Shown piece after piece: positions 13,658 through 26,129 of a stretch of 64,000 bases of DNA; within the stretch, counting starts at the first letter, position 1, and every line of letters begins with the position of its first letter. The translations under genes and the position numbers were made by a program. The DNA is from Macquaria australasica (taxonomy: Eukaryota > Chordata > Actinopteri > Centrarchiformes > Percichthyidae): positions 124,001 to 188,000 of the forward strand of contig SEMN01000622.1 in the NCBI GenBank assembly GCA_005408345.1, read 5' to 3'. The notes under the pieces were generated by a model. The model ran no database searches and was not told the DNA's origin. It saw nothing but the letters and a program-made list of their open reading frames with translations.

Positions 13658-13686
13658 TGCTGGTGTGTGTATGTGTGTGTGTGTGT
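13600..13686. repeat. (GT)n microsatellite abutting the fam192a stop codon
   Basis: A (GT)28-like core at 13600-13655 continues as interrupted GT repeats to 13686. On the fam192a mRNA this is a CA-rich tract that starts immediately after the stop codon. Confidence 0.9.
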
Positions 13687-14761
13687 CTATCTGTAGGCCC
13701 TGCTGTGCCGGGGGTATGGCAACATGATTGCGTCCACGCTACCTTCGCTGTCCGAGCTGCTGTCAGAGTCGCTGCTGCCGGAATAAACCCAGAGTCCTGG
13801 TAAAACGCCGACGCACACGGCTGCTGACGGCAGGTGCAACATGCCTTGACCGGAGCTCAAGGGAGCCGAGGGGGTCTTCGCCGTCAGGCCGGGGACTGTT
13901 TGTTTATCTTCAGCTCGCCCTGCTCCTCCTCCTGCTCCATCCTCCTGTTCTGAACAGCACAACATACTGTCAGATTCTGAGCTTGTACATGCAGAAATCC
14001 CCGTATCAGGCTATTTTTTAAAAGGTCAGTGATGAAAATATGGAGTAGGAAATGTAAACTAATCACGTTACCAAGAACCAAGAAAAAGGCAATATACCCA
14101 TTTACTAACTAGACTATTTTCAATGCTTTAGTCTGTAAAATTTCAGTGGAATGCAGGTTATAAGCACAGAAGTGCCTCTACACTGTAAATAAGACAAACT
14201 GACTATTTAATCAGGCTTCCCAAAACCATCTTGCAGGCAGTTTAGACTTAGGATACAAGATAAATGGAATCAATAATAAAGAGAGAAAATCAGCTGTTTG
14301 TGAGCAATTCCACTGACTTCAAAAGCTGAATTAGACATAAACATCAACTAGTAGACCTGTTAGTTTAAAGCTGCATTAATCAATATTTTTATATTAACAA
14401 TGGATCATATAGTTAATGTTCACCCAACTCTGTAGTACCCCTCAGCTCTACGGAGCATTTTAGCGTCTTTCAGCTCATTGTTTTGGTTTTTATGGCCCAC
14501 AACTTTATGGTTTAGATTCGCTCTCACCGTTCTTATCAGTCTTGATTCCAGCAAGACTTGTGCACTACCTGCTCAGCACCAAACTGCCATCAGACAAAGT
14601 TAGCGACTAGCTGGTGAACTAGCTAGCACCTGAAAAGCCAGATATTTCCCAGAGGAGAGTGAATATTGGACAAATGAATACTAATGTTGCGCCGTGTCTG
14701 CTGGATATGTAAATAGGCAAATGTTTGCTAATGCGCTTGCCATACCAATTTTACAAGGTAG

Positions 14762-14797
<36 letters not shown>

Positions 14798-17700
14798 TGT
14801 TTTGAAATTGCTCTGATGCTCCCAAGTGGCCAAAACAAAAATCAATGAATGCAGCTTTAAACACTATTGTAATACTTGCACTTCTACTGCAGTCAAAGTG
14901 AAAATGAATACTGAATTGAGGCGTTACAACAGTTGCTTGTGTGAAATATGAAACACGACATCTGCAGATTTGCAAATTTGTTAACAAAATAAGAACGGAC
15001 ACCTCACCTCAGCTAAAATATACCTTAACCATTCTTCAGTGCCAGTAGCACTAAGTAACTAACTCAAGTTTGAAACAAGGTCACGCTAGCCCTGGGCTTT
15101 CTGTATTCTTTTTCCTTTTTCTTAGGTGTCCCTTATGTAAACGTGGTTCCATTGAATCTACATCACACTTCCACTTAGCAAACATTTTCCAATGTTCCAG
15201 GTAATTCCAGCTCTGCATGTAGAAGAAAAATGCACACTCCATGTACGCCATCAATGCATCACTCACTCACAAGCAGTGAGCTGTATATGAGTTTGTGTTT
15301 TTCTGGTCTTATAATTCAATCATTTAGCAATTCCAGGAATTGTCAAAGAAGTGCACAACTCAATTTCTGTCCACTTCAGACAGACATTCCTCTGTGCCCA
15401 CCTGTGTGTCTGTCTCCATTTCCTGTCGTTGCTGTTGCTGTTGTTGTGATTTCCACCTTCTGTTTCTTACTGCTGTCTGATGACTGGGAGGAACTGGGTA
15501 AGAGAACAATAGGATTTTGAAGATTTAATCACGATTTTCATGTCAACAATGGGTCAAATGACTGAGTGTAATGTGAATGGGGTCATTTGCAGTGACAAAC
15601 CCACAGAGAATTATCGCCGGACTCTGCGGTTCCCCACATTTTAGCGTCTTTAATCTCATTGTTTTGGTTTTATGTCCCGCAAACTTTACTTGAGCATGGA
15701 GGTTCAGTCTTGACATATCTAACGATAAAGGAAGGAATCTCTGTCTGTCTGTACTATGTGTGTCCTTGCATTATTTCGATAAACGTTCATTCGATCAACT
15801 CCACTCTCGAGAACGCTGCAAGAAACCATACCGCAGTTCTGGATACAGTACTTCGATCCGCTCTGAACGGACACACACTCTGAATGGGCACACCCCACCG
15901 ACAATGCTGTAAGCCGCAATACCGGTGGGAGCCAATCAATCAGCCCGTTCGGGCACGTGTTCCGAACAGGCACTGCACTAGTATTGTGATAAAAACGGTA
16001 AACTCAAGGTTCACATACTTGGCTATTCCTCAAGCTTTCAGCAGGTGGACATGGGATACAGCCGAAAGCTTCGGGAAAACCTAAGTAAGTGAATCTTGAG
16101 TTTACGGTTTTCATCAGTGCAACTTTACTGTTTTGTTTTAGTTTGTTGGCTGCAACAGGCAGCTGTTTTCTGCTCTGATAAAGTGATGCTACCTGCCCAA
16201 CACCAAACGGCAGACAAACAAAGTTAGTGACTAGCTGGTAAACGTAGTGGAGCATTTAGCAGCCATAGAGACAGATATTTCCCTCAGGACTTGGTAAAGA
16301 TTAAAAACAGAACCAAAGGAAGAATGAATATTGGATTTAAATTCATCAGATGGATACAAAAACAACTTCAAATGAAAGATGATGTTGCTTGATGTTGTTT
16401 GGGTGTGTAAATAGGCAACTGCCTGGTAAGTTCATCATGTCAACTTAATAAGGAGAGAATATGTCAGTGTTGTGTTTACAGCTTGTTCTGCTGCCCCAAG
16501 CCAAAAAAAAGAGTCTTATTGCAGGTTTAAAGAAGTGTATCTGCGTACCTGCGCCTCTTAACAGCTCCAGCCAATAAATGGGCCTGAGACAGGTGGCTGG
16601 TCCTTTGCTCCGACCCTGTATGTTTAGGTGCCACCTTCTTTTCTGGCTCTTTGCGGCTTTCGGTGGACGCTTGCTTCACTAGAGCGCTGTGAAAGTACAG
16701 AGTTAAGGTGAATAAACCATAATGTAGCCTTTGAGAGGGAGCAACGAGTGGGGCTCAGGGGCACGTGGGAACACACGACCCACTCAGCAGCATTCTGTCC
16801 TCCCTTCAGGGGGAGCATTACATCTCTCCATCAGCGTGCTGGAAAAAGAGACACAGCTCTGAAAGGCTAAGAAAAGCACTCAGGCAGAGAGAGGTGACAC
16901 AGATATAGAGCCTAAAAGAAGACCAGGACATGGACAGAGCTCAGGAGACATGAAATCGGGTCGAGATGCAGAAACAGAGGAAAATGGACCAAGAGACACA
17001 CAAAAAGACGAAGCACACAAGGTATAAGACAAAAGGGACAGGTGGACAGGAATCAGCAGACAGTAAGTGGGGCATTAGGTATATGTGAGGTAGAGACGAG
17101 CAGTCCTGAGTTTTCACTGCATGAACTAAGGTCTGCACCTGTGTGTGTGCGTGCACTTTGTGTTCACAGCAACTGCTTTAAATCGTCACCGTAGTTACCA
17201 GCCTATGATACAGTTTCCACGACAACCCATTCTCTTCTTCATCTGCAGACAAACCTGTCTGTCAGAAACCTTCTGTCCGCAAAGACAGAGTGACAGAGAG
17301 ACACGGATGAAAAGCAGAGAGCAACAAATGTGTGCTGTGGACATGCAAGAATTTCATATGGTGTAGTATTTACACTTTGATGTAAGGCGCAGTGCCTACG
17401 GATTACAGGAGTCCTGGTTATAAATGAGGTGGTCCGTCCTAAATACACAAATCCTTCCCAATTGATTATCATATCAATATTTATCAGATGTAACGTTTTT
17501 ATTTAATTAGAGGAAAACTCCAAATAATAGCTGAGAGTCTCAACAGAAATGAAAAAGACAGAAACCGGGGAGCAGACTGACCAACCATAAACACACAATG
17601 CACCTTTTACGTCAACTAATAACTGTATGAATGCAAATATGTCTGTTTTTCTGTACTGTTCAGACAATGCTGCATGTGCTGTAATGTATTGAAGAAACAA

Positions 17701-19132
17701 AGAGCATAGTCAGGGTCTGGATGACCCTGGTGGAAAAAAAAGAAAGAATCCTTATGTTTCTTTGCTAAAATGTGAGGTTATGTAATGCAGCGATATAACG
17801 CAGATGGGATTTGGCAAACAGGATAGGCTGGTTCTAGACCGTTGAATCGCTGCCCACATCTTAGATTTGTTCAGCGATGAGTGCGCCCACTCACAGCTGC
17901 TTTCTCCAGTTGGAGAAACAGTCGGCCAATAAGAGCTCAGTAGGCGGGATTAAGAATGGGGACGCCATCTTTCTACATAGCTAGCTAGTAGAGCTAGACT
18001 GATAAATCGGCCAGGTCAACATATCGGTCGATATTAGCGTATTGCAGATATATCGCTATCAGTGTATATGTCAGCTAACAAGTAACAAGAAATATCAGTA
18101 CAGAAATGCCAAACTAGATCTGAGGTCATTTAGAAACAGTGTCACAATTACATAGTTTATCTACCAGAGAGCACTGACAAGTTTATTTTTAACTGTAAAA
18201 CGTCCCGCTCAGTATATATCTTGGTCCCATGTTAAAAAACAAACAAACAAAAAAAAAACCCACAAATCTAAGGGACACAAATTAAAATTGATTGTTTACA
18301 TTATACGTTTACGTGAAATAAAATTAACTATTGGCCAACATATTGCTATAGGATGTTTTTAAACTCCCAAAATCTATAAATGTCGGTATCAGCCTCAAAA
18401 ATCCAGTATCGGTCGGGCTATAGTAGCTAGCTAGCTCATGTCATGAAAAAGGCAACAGTTAAATGACAAAAAGTGTGGACGAGATCAATGCAGCTGTACA
18501 AGTTGTTTCAAGTCAACATACAGAAATAAGTCATAGATTGACACATTTCTTTGATCAATGTTTAGTTAACTGCTCCTAGCAATCGTTACCGCAGACGTCA
18601 TCGCTCGCTACTAATTGTTTAGAGCAAAAAAACCCCAAAACAAGCAAATAATCCCCCTCACAACAAGAAGTCAGGTAACATGAACACAATGTCAGGCTGA
18701 ATGAATGAAGTGAAACAAAATGGAATATCAATCTAATCAAAGTGTTACTACGCCCTCAAATTCTGCTAGGACCCTCTCTTCCAGCATATTTAAACAATGC
18801 AACGAGTGAGGGAACAACTGGAGGAGGCGTGGCCTCGTGGCTACGTAGTGTGTGGGTCAGGGGACACGGGGGAGACTGGCTGACACTGATTAGAAGGCAT
18901 TAATGTTATTTTTTAATATAAATTTCATGACGTAGACAGGTCCAAACGGGGGATCAGGGCTGATTTAAAACAGTAGATGGCGTGTTGAGCCATTTTCAAC
19001 CCATGAAATGCTGATTCTTATAAATTTGGTAAGAAATGTCAATATTAACACCAGCACTGATGTGACTGAGCTGAAGGACAAAATTAAAGACATGTCAATT
19101 TGTATGCAGCATAGTACTGGTATCATATGAGG

Positions 19133-19177
<45 letters not shown>

Positions 19178-22100
19178 GTATGCATGATGCAGTCCCAGCA
19201 GGAGTATGGTGGAGCTGTGCTTGCCTCTGCCAAAACACATAAAGCTGCGTAATATATATGCACCAAGAGACTCCCATATGAGCAGCATGCGTGTCTTTCA
19301 ATTGTCCAACAGCATGAAGTGCACAGAATGACCAGAAAACACCTTCACTGCTTAGCTTAGGGAGATACTGAAACACTCTATGCAATATACAGTACTATAT
19401 GGAGCAAAGCTGTTGCACTCATCACTATGGATGCTCAGTGTGCAGGACACCTGGCTCTCATCATGTAGCTTTTCCCACTAATACATTTAACAAACATTCA
19501 CACTGTGATAGGTTCAATATCCAGCTCACACTGTGCTAAAATGATGTATAAATTATCTGGCTAACAGCAACATCTGCTCCTGCCTTAATTTTTATCTTAA
19601 TATTTCTAAGAAATAAAGGTGGTCTTTAAAGGATGTCTTGCAATAATGCACAGATTATCCTTTCGAATGACACATTTTTAAAAAGAGAGGCAGAGTGAAG
19701 ACATTAAAGATAAGAGTAATTCAGTGAATCTTATCTACTCTTTGATTCATTACATTATGTCTTAGCAGGCCCAGTCGCATTAGAAAGGCTCAAACCTACG
19801 TGACAGCAGGTGATATGACGCTTTATGCTGCTGTGTATAATCCTGTTCTGAGACTCCCAACAAGTTTAGAAAAGAAAAAAACATCTTCTATAAACATCTA
19901 TTTCATTGTATGAGAGCAATTGGCATATTCCAAGTGCAATGATAATGTATGACTTCTATCACCTGCCATCAGCAGGAAGCAGTAACTGCATCAACCCTAA
20001 GATCTCTGGCACAGCTGATACCTCCCACCCTTACACTTACAGTAGCCTGCAACAGACACAAACAACAAAGACAAAGTCACATTTTGACAACAGAGATGAG
20101 TAAGCTAGCCAAATAAACTAGAAAGTCTACAGAAGAGGCACTGTGGCACAATACAAACACTAATAATACTACTGCTTTGTCAGCTTGAGCAGAAAACACT
20201 CGATGTCTCAGTGGGCAGCGAGTATTTCCGTTTCAAAACTGTGTTCAGGCTGGAAAGCGTGTTTTGTAAACCAGAAACCTCAGCACCTGTAGTCACAGAC
20301 TAATTTGCATTAATATTATGGATATTTTTTGTTACTGGGCTCCTTTTGCCTTAACAGGCTAATTTTAGCATTGGATATAAGATGTGTATAAGGCTTAAGA
20401 AAGCGTTGCATTAGATTTTTAAGGGACAGAGTTGAATGAATGCATTTTTTTTAAGGAACTCTTTGATTGTCTTGTTCCAGTTTGAGTGTTTCATTTTCAG
20501 TTTGAATTGAAATGTTTTCATATAATGCAAACATTCAAAAAAACAAAACAAAAAAACATACAGGTTGTGATAAAGCATCAGCATGCATCCGGGTGAAGTG
20601 CACTGATACTGGTCGCACAGAGAGCCAGAGTATTTTTGCAAATATCTGTTTAGCATTTACATGAATTGCTCCATTTAGATTCATTTAGATTTGTACTGAA
20701 ATGTGTTACGTGTGGACACAAGTTGGGATGAGCTTCAGAATATTAAAACTGTACAGAAATAGCTTCAATCTCAAATGTCGTCTTTTGTTGTTTTGTCTTA
20801 TTGTTGCTTGCCTGTGGAGCACATGAGGATGCTGTATTCCACAACTAGTCTCCTCCAGTACCAATTTCATAAACAAGACAAATGAAGTGCAACTGCTGTG
20901 ACTTCAACTACATCTCAGTTCTTATTTTAAACCTGCAAAATCTGTTATTGCTCAGTAAAATGGGGAAGAACAGATGAACCTATTTAGGCAAATGAACACA
21001 GAGCGATGCAGGCTAATTAAAATGTGTTTTTCATATAAACAAACACGTGATAAAAGGATATTCTGTATTCCAACAGTTCCTGCTTCTCCTCATCCCTGCG
21101 TTGCTTCTCCACCAGGCACTGTTGCCGGGAGACCTCGTCCAGGAAGCTGGACTCATCCTCGTCCAATCCTCTCACCATGTTCCCTGTCACCATGGAAACA
21201 AACATGCTCTCAACACATGTGAGTGATTGCATTTTTTCAGAAAACAAACCTTGACAGTTATCTAAAATCCGCACACAAGTGACCTTCATCTGGAAAGAAA
21301 ACCCTGAAATCTAGCGTGCCGTTCGTTTGGCAGATGTAGGACATTTACTGTTGATTCTGAACACCAATGCTGTCAAATTTTTTAAACATACTAAAAATTG
21401 GTTATGAAGGCTTGAACTGAATGAGTGCTTGATGAGTTCTTTCCCAATTAATCTCTTTGCTAAAATCATCAGAGATACAGTTTTACACTTTCACTATCGC
21501 TAATTAAGCGTAGTATTTGTAAGACCGCTGTGAATGGAACTGACAGCTGCAAAATATCCCCCTGTTCTTGCAGGACCTGCTGTAGCCAAAACTTTGCAGA
21601 ACATTTTCATATGAAACACTTTAACATAACTAAACACCTGAACTAAAAAAGCTGTAAATAGAGTGCTGCAGGGATGACTAATTTTTGTAGGCCAACTCGG
21701 AGGTTAGCATTGCCTGGTTCCCTCATCAAAAAGCCAATGGGATTTTTCCATTGGATTTTGGATTATTGCAGAAAATAAGCTCTGAGGCAAACGAAAGTTT
21801 ATGATAATTCACAAATGTACACCACTTTTATGATTTTTGAAGCGTAAATGCAATCGCCAGAAGTAAAAAGCTAACTACACAACAGTCGCATGACTTCAAC
21901 GTCACCACCACTAAGCTTCCAACTTGTGATTTGATTTTGCACGCTTACCTCGTTTACAAGAGCCTTTCGGAAAGTTTGAGTTAGAATAGTTTGCAAACAC
22001 AACGAGGCTGTAAAGGTGGACGAGTGAGTAGACGTTTAATGTCCCCGACAACCTCTGAAGTCTCATTAGCCACTTGTTATCAACCGCCTTTTTTAAGAGA

Positions 22101-23049
22101 CGTAAAAGCTTCAAAATTCACGAGTGGGGTATTTACTGACGTACTTAATGTTGTAGAACAAAACGTTAAAATCTCTTAAGCTTGACCACACACCTTATAA
22201 CCACACACCTTATTTCAGGCATCTAACCAAAAACCCATTCAAGAAACCCACTGACTTCAAGACGAGGGGACTGGAAGTGCAAAAATGCTGACTCATTTCA
22301 GGGTTTTAGGACTCATTCCTGCAGCACTCTATACAGTGCAGAGATATTTAAATGTATTAACGTTACACACAAAATGCACTGATTAGTAAATGAATATCTA
22401 CTGAAAACAATCAATTCCAAAGGAATCAAGAGCAACATCATTAGGCTTGCCTATAACCAGTGACATCATTAAAGGGTTACTCCAGCGATTTAGTATTACA
22501 CTTCCATGTTGTTGGGTGACTTGTGAAAGACGGATTCAAACTTAACCTAAACCTGACTGTTTAGCATTTAATAGTACTGAATGATGGCTGTTGATCTTTA
22601 TTACCCGTAGCCACTGGCTCGTTGTCTTGGTAGAGTAGCAGAGGAAAAGTGTTCATTCAAACCTAAATGACAAATGGAGGTAAAAGTCCTAATGACAGAT
22701 ATAACAAAGAGAAACAGACAGACGAACACCCACTAAATTTGAATTGCTCCTCATATTCCTCTTGTTTCTTGTCTTTCTGCTCCTGCAGTCGCTCAAAGAG
22801 GGAGCGTGGGTCATAATCCTCCTCTGGGGCATCTGAGGAGGGCAGACAAATATGTGGGTGTACGCACGGATATATGTATTTCAATGCGTTTTGGATCTGT
22901 GTGTAAGTGTACGTGTTCTTACCCTCTGGGTCGTCAGGTTTCCGGACTTTCTCCCATTCCTCCTGTCTCTTCTTCCTCTTCTCATCAAGCTCAGTTTCCG
23001 ACACAAACTTCCTGCTGAGGTCGACGCCCGCTGCCCCTCCCCCTTCCAT
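13687..23049 (-). CDS. psme3ip1: FAM192A / PSME3IP1 (NIP30, PIP30), complete, 5 coding exons
   Basis: The human orthologue is a nuclear protein that binds the PA28-gamma (PSME3) proteasome activator and tunes its partners. Coding exons in transcript order: 23049-22923, 22832-22734, 21183-21062, 16688-16549, 13981-13687; 783 nt, 260 aa plus TAG (human about 254 aa). All phases close. N-terminal NIP30 domain: KFVSETELDEKRKKRQEEWE, YDPRSLFERLQEQKDKKQEE, NMVRGLDEDESSFLDEVSRQ. The middle is poorly conserved up to LSQAHLLAGAVKRRSSES. Near the C-terminus, PSAAVCVGVLPG is followed by the acidic SGSSDSDSSSDSEG motif, a likely CK2 target known to matter for PA28-gamma binding. Intron 3 is AT-AC (U12-type). 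After SDSEG the last residues differ from the human tail, and an in-frame donor-like GAAG/GTAGCG lies there, so an alternative terminal exon is possible. The start is the first ATG in a frame matching the family, in the exon whose acceptor is at 23060-23061. Confidence 0.93.
14364..14861. repeat. Nonautonomous element, TTTAAAGCTGCATT-ended family, full copy
   Basis: Ends are inverted: TTTAAAGCTGCATTAATCAA on the left and the reverse complement of TTTAAAGCTGCATTCATTGA on the right. The interior has the family motif CTACCTGCTCAGCACCAAAC, then AAAGTTAGCGACTAGCTGG, and CCCAAGTGGCCA near the right end. A (TAA)n run at 14762-14796 lies inside. Related copies occur near 4430-4830, 15525-16535, 56790-56966 and 56960-57812. 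Confidence 0.7.
15525..16535. repeat. TTTAAAGCTGCATT-family copy interrupted by an unrelated insert
   Basis: The left portion (CATTTTAGCGTCTTTAATCT, TTGTTTTGGTTTTATG) and right portion (GACAAACAAAGTTAGTGACT, GTTCTGCTGCCCCAAG) match the family in order. They are separated by about 430 bp of unrelated sequence near 15690-16115, whose right end is a long hairpin. Confidence 0.6.
15992..16111. repeat. Inverted repeat (foldback) with 48-nt arms
   Basis: The left arm starts AAAACGGTAAACTCAAGGTT and ends CAAGCTTTC. The right arm starts GAAAGCTTCGGG and ends CTTGAGTTTACGGTTTT. The arms pair along most of 48 positions around a loop of about 24 nt. It lies inside an fam192a intron. Confidence 0.8.
17989..18422. 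mobile_element. Nonautonomous hAT-like element (434 bp)
   Basis: Terminal inverted repeats: TAGAGCTAGACTGATAAATC on the left, TATCGGTCGGGCTATA on the right, whose complement begins TATAGCCCGACCGATA. The flanks are CTAGCTAG and GTAGCTAG, a 7-of-8 match consistent with an 8-bp hAT duplication. A truncated relative lies at 42369-42625. Confidence 0.65.
18745..19060. repeat. Dispersed repeat pair member (CAGGGGACACGGGGGAGA), copy 1
   Basis: Shares CAGGGGACACGGGGGAGA, ATATAAATTTCATGAC, TAGACAGGTCC, AGATGGCGTGTTGA and GTCAATATTAACACCAGCA in order with 44945-45190, about 26 kb away. Noncoding. Confidence 0.7.
19134..19174. repeat. (GT)n microsatellite
   Basis: Uninterrupted GT dinucleotides within an fam192a intron. 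Confidence 0.95.
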
Positions 23050-24203
23050 TACAACTGACCTGCACACAAGCGCACAGACACACCTTACTTCTGAGTATCA
23101 CTCCCAAAAAAATTATGTTTTTGACTCAAGACTGGACAGTCTATTTCTGATGGGGCGTTAGGCGAAGAAGTCTTTAGCAGTGGTTTTCCTCTGGGAACCC
23201 AGGCTGAGAATTCATGGATTCAATTATTGTACTCTTTTTCTATGTAGTCCAGCAAAGGAATAAATCCAATCTAATCGATGAATACTCCCTTTGTCCCCTG
23301 AGCACGTAGCCATTACTTATCTGTGAGTGTTAACTGATCAAAACAACCCGAGACTACAATTCAATGATGCATCTGTTGAATAAATGCAGCTAATGAAGTT
23401 AATCATCATGCATGTGCAAACCCCCCTTTTCATACTCGTCAGTGCAATATATATGAATTAGTCACATATTTTTTGCCACAGACGCCCCAGTAATCAATGA
23501 ATCTGTTTATATGTAATGTTTCAGATCAGAGATCTGACGAGTCTCAGCCCTGAAATGAACAGTCACAAATATGTCACCATGTCTTGATATGTAGGCTGAC
23601 TTGTCATTTTGAGAATATACGGAAACAAAAGGTGAGATACGCCAGGAGAGAAATTCACACAAAAAACTTTCGTCATTGGTGAAAAATGATGTTCAATATT
23701 TGATCCATAGATTCAACTCCAGTGTTTTTTAAGCCATAGTTGATGGCGGCGTTACAGCAGAATCACACCGTATGATGTTGTTTTCTGTGTTTTATTACTT
23801 AAGTTAGGTGGTGACACACTGCTGCAAGGAGATCATCAAAAAGACAACACACGCAAACCACAACAACAAATACATAACCAAAGTCTTCTCTACCCTAAAC
23901 CTTATTTCAAAAGAGGACCAAACTGAATTCAACATGTAAGGTTTTGGCTCTCCCTTGTGGTCATCTTTAATAAGCACAAGTAAATGACATTGTACCTTTT
24001 CTTCTCCGAAGACAGCTCAAGTTTAGGACACCACAACCGATCGAGTCAGTTACGAGTCTCGTTAACGGACGCAAGCTTTCCGTCTGTACCGGTCCTGTCG
24101 CTTCACTAACCGTAATTTAAGGCGACGATAACAACGTTAGCCGCTAAAGGCTGGCCTTTTAAGCCAGGGGACACACTCGTCTAACGATAAAATTCACCAA
24201 TAC

Positions 24204-24234
<31 letters not shown>
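24204..24234. repeat. (AATC)n microsatellite
   Basis: About seven tandem AATC tetranucleotides in fam192a intron 1. Confidence 0.9.
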
Positions 24235-24449
24235 TGCTGTACAACAGTCAGACTCGTTGTGTGCCGCAACCCACGGCTAGCGTTAGCTTCATTAGCATTC
24301 AAAGCAAGCTGTTGTCACCGCTGTCAGTGACCGAACACAGTGTCATGTTGGAAAAGCAATACTTTCAGATGCACACGCGAGCATACTTGAGTTTCCGCTT
24401 ATGACTGTTTCATATAATGTTGAATAAACTCTCTGTCACTTAAACTTAC

Positions 24450-24600
24450 CGAGCTCGGCTAGCCGATATGATATTACTGCTTCAAATCAATGACGTTATG
24501 TGTCACTGTAAAAATATCCCGTCACGGTTTTGGACGTGCGACTTTAGTTCCGACCTGCTTTTCTGTAGCAGGGCAAACAAGGCAACAGTGCCATCGAGTG
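24450..24600 (-). promoter_or_regulatory. psme3ip1: Probable 5' noncoding exon and promoter region of fam192a
   Basis: On the minus strand a near-perfect donor (CTCG/GTAAGT) ends at 24450 and is the best candidate 5' UTR exon joining the coding exon with its acceptor at 23060-23061. Sequence just upstream is relatively CpG-rich (CCCGTCACGG, GGACGTGCG, GTTCCGACC), as in a housekeeping promoter. The start site itself is not visible. Confidence 0.45.
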
Positions 24601-24639
24601 GTGACACTAGAAAACAGCAATACGTGTAGGATTAGAAGA

Positions 24640-26110
24640 TTTAAAACGAGGAGAAAACAGTAACTGAAAAAAGAAATAAAAACTTCATTCATTCATTAAA
24701 GACAACAATGTAGGGAGCCAGAGGCTAAATCTAGACAAAGATGTGGTAGATACTTCAGATTTCAATTCTATATAATTTTCAATTTCCTTCAAAAATACAG
24801 CTAATAGTTTTTTTGTTCATAAATGTATATTTGTGAAAGAATTAAAATACATATTAAATTAATTAGGAAATAATAGTCATTGTCTTTATCATGTAGAAGG
24901 AAAGATAAACGTTTTGCATAACATCATTAACTATGAAGGTCTTTATGTCTTTCCAGAGTTTATTAAATCTGCAGGTCCAGAATGAATGAGAAACAGTTTC
25001 AGTTTGCAATTCACAGAAAAAACGCATCACATTTTTTAATCAATTTATGAATCAACTTATGAAGACCTTTCTTTCACCTTATTAGATATGAAAAAACCTT
25101 TTCTGTACAGTCCATACTTTTCCAATATGATGTTGCTCAGGGGACAGCAACAATGTTGCTCTTATTTTGTAGGTAATTCTCTTGGTGGTTCTCGTGGTGA
25201 GAAATGAAAATCCCATTGATATAAGGCTTAAACTGCTGTTACTGTATGACTTTAAAATTGCAGACTTGCACATATAGTGAGTTGTATTTTTACTTAGGTA
25301 TTTTGTGAGAATATTATCAATAGATTTACATGTTGGACCATCTACAAACACTCTGAGGAGATTCAATCTTTTGTGAGTTTTCTATATTTGTATAAAATCT
25401 GAGAGGCACCTTTACTTAGAATCTTTAGTAATTCAAGTGCCAAGGTATGTCACAATTTTTTATTGGAGCAATGGATATAGAAGGAGAGGAACATCCATTA
25501 ATAGGTAGTAGTTCACATTTATTTAGGTTGAGTTGAAGACCAGAATCTTTGAAAAAGGATTTGAGGAGCCCTGGTGCACACCGTGATTTAGAGTGAATAT
25601 GGGTGAGGTGCTATTGAATAACTTAACTGTACTGTTACCATTAGTAGGGCCTCTAAACAGCCTTACAAAAGAAATGAGCAAAACCATCTCTCTGCAGTGC
25701 TTCCACCATAAAATCATGTTGTCTTGTCTTTCTGAACCTAAAATGTGCCAAAAATTATTCTTATATTATTGGAAATGTGTCTATTTTGTAAAAACCTGAT
25801 TAATCGATTGTACTATTAAGCACATATTTTTAAACTTTTGTCAAGAACTAAAGCAATCATTTTATAATCAGTATTTAATAAGGAGATTTGCTGCCACTTT
25901 TCTAATAGAAGTGGATATTTTTAATAATATATTTTACATATTTTAAAAATAGTGCTAATTTAGAACACAATTATTTATCTGCCTTAAGGCCATTGGTTCC
26001 TGGGGATTTATTGTTTATTAAGTGATTTGGAGCTTAAATATTATACTGAGATATAATTCTTATTTGATTGGCAAATCACATAGGTCACAGTTGGATTCAC
26101 TCTATTTCGC
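24640..26110 (-). mobile_element. Degraded L1-clade LINE ORF2, RT and 3' parts
   Basis: Reading the minus strand, stop-riddled frames give recognisable L1 reverse transcriptase landmarks in the right order. First NNKSPGTNGLTAEFYK (near 26000), then SLLNTDYKMIALVLDK, then FTLNHGVHQGS (near 25600), then LNLNKCELLPING (near 25500), and finally the C-terminal ETVSHSFWTCRFNKLWK type (near 25000-24950). It is broken by many stops and frameshifts, and a deletion removes the segment between RT and C-terminus. Not functional. Confidence 0.75.
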
Positions 26111-26129
26111 AGTATTTTGTTAATATTTC

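Larger units (their letters stand above)
16689..21061 (-). other. fam192a intron 3: U12-type AT-AC intron
   Basis: Read on the minus strand, the intron begins ATATCCTTTT, the U12 donor consensus, right after the codons for EYR. It ends CACCTTAACTCTGTACTTTCAC, which contains a U12 branch-site match (CCTTAAC) about 13-15 nt before the terminal AC. With these ends the join is phase 0 and the frame stays open into ALVKQAS and on to LSQAHLLAGAV. Using the nearby CACAG as an AG acceptor would shift the frame to an early stop. No GT donor sits at the conserved position. The intron holds many repeats. Confidence 0.88.
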
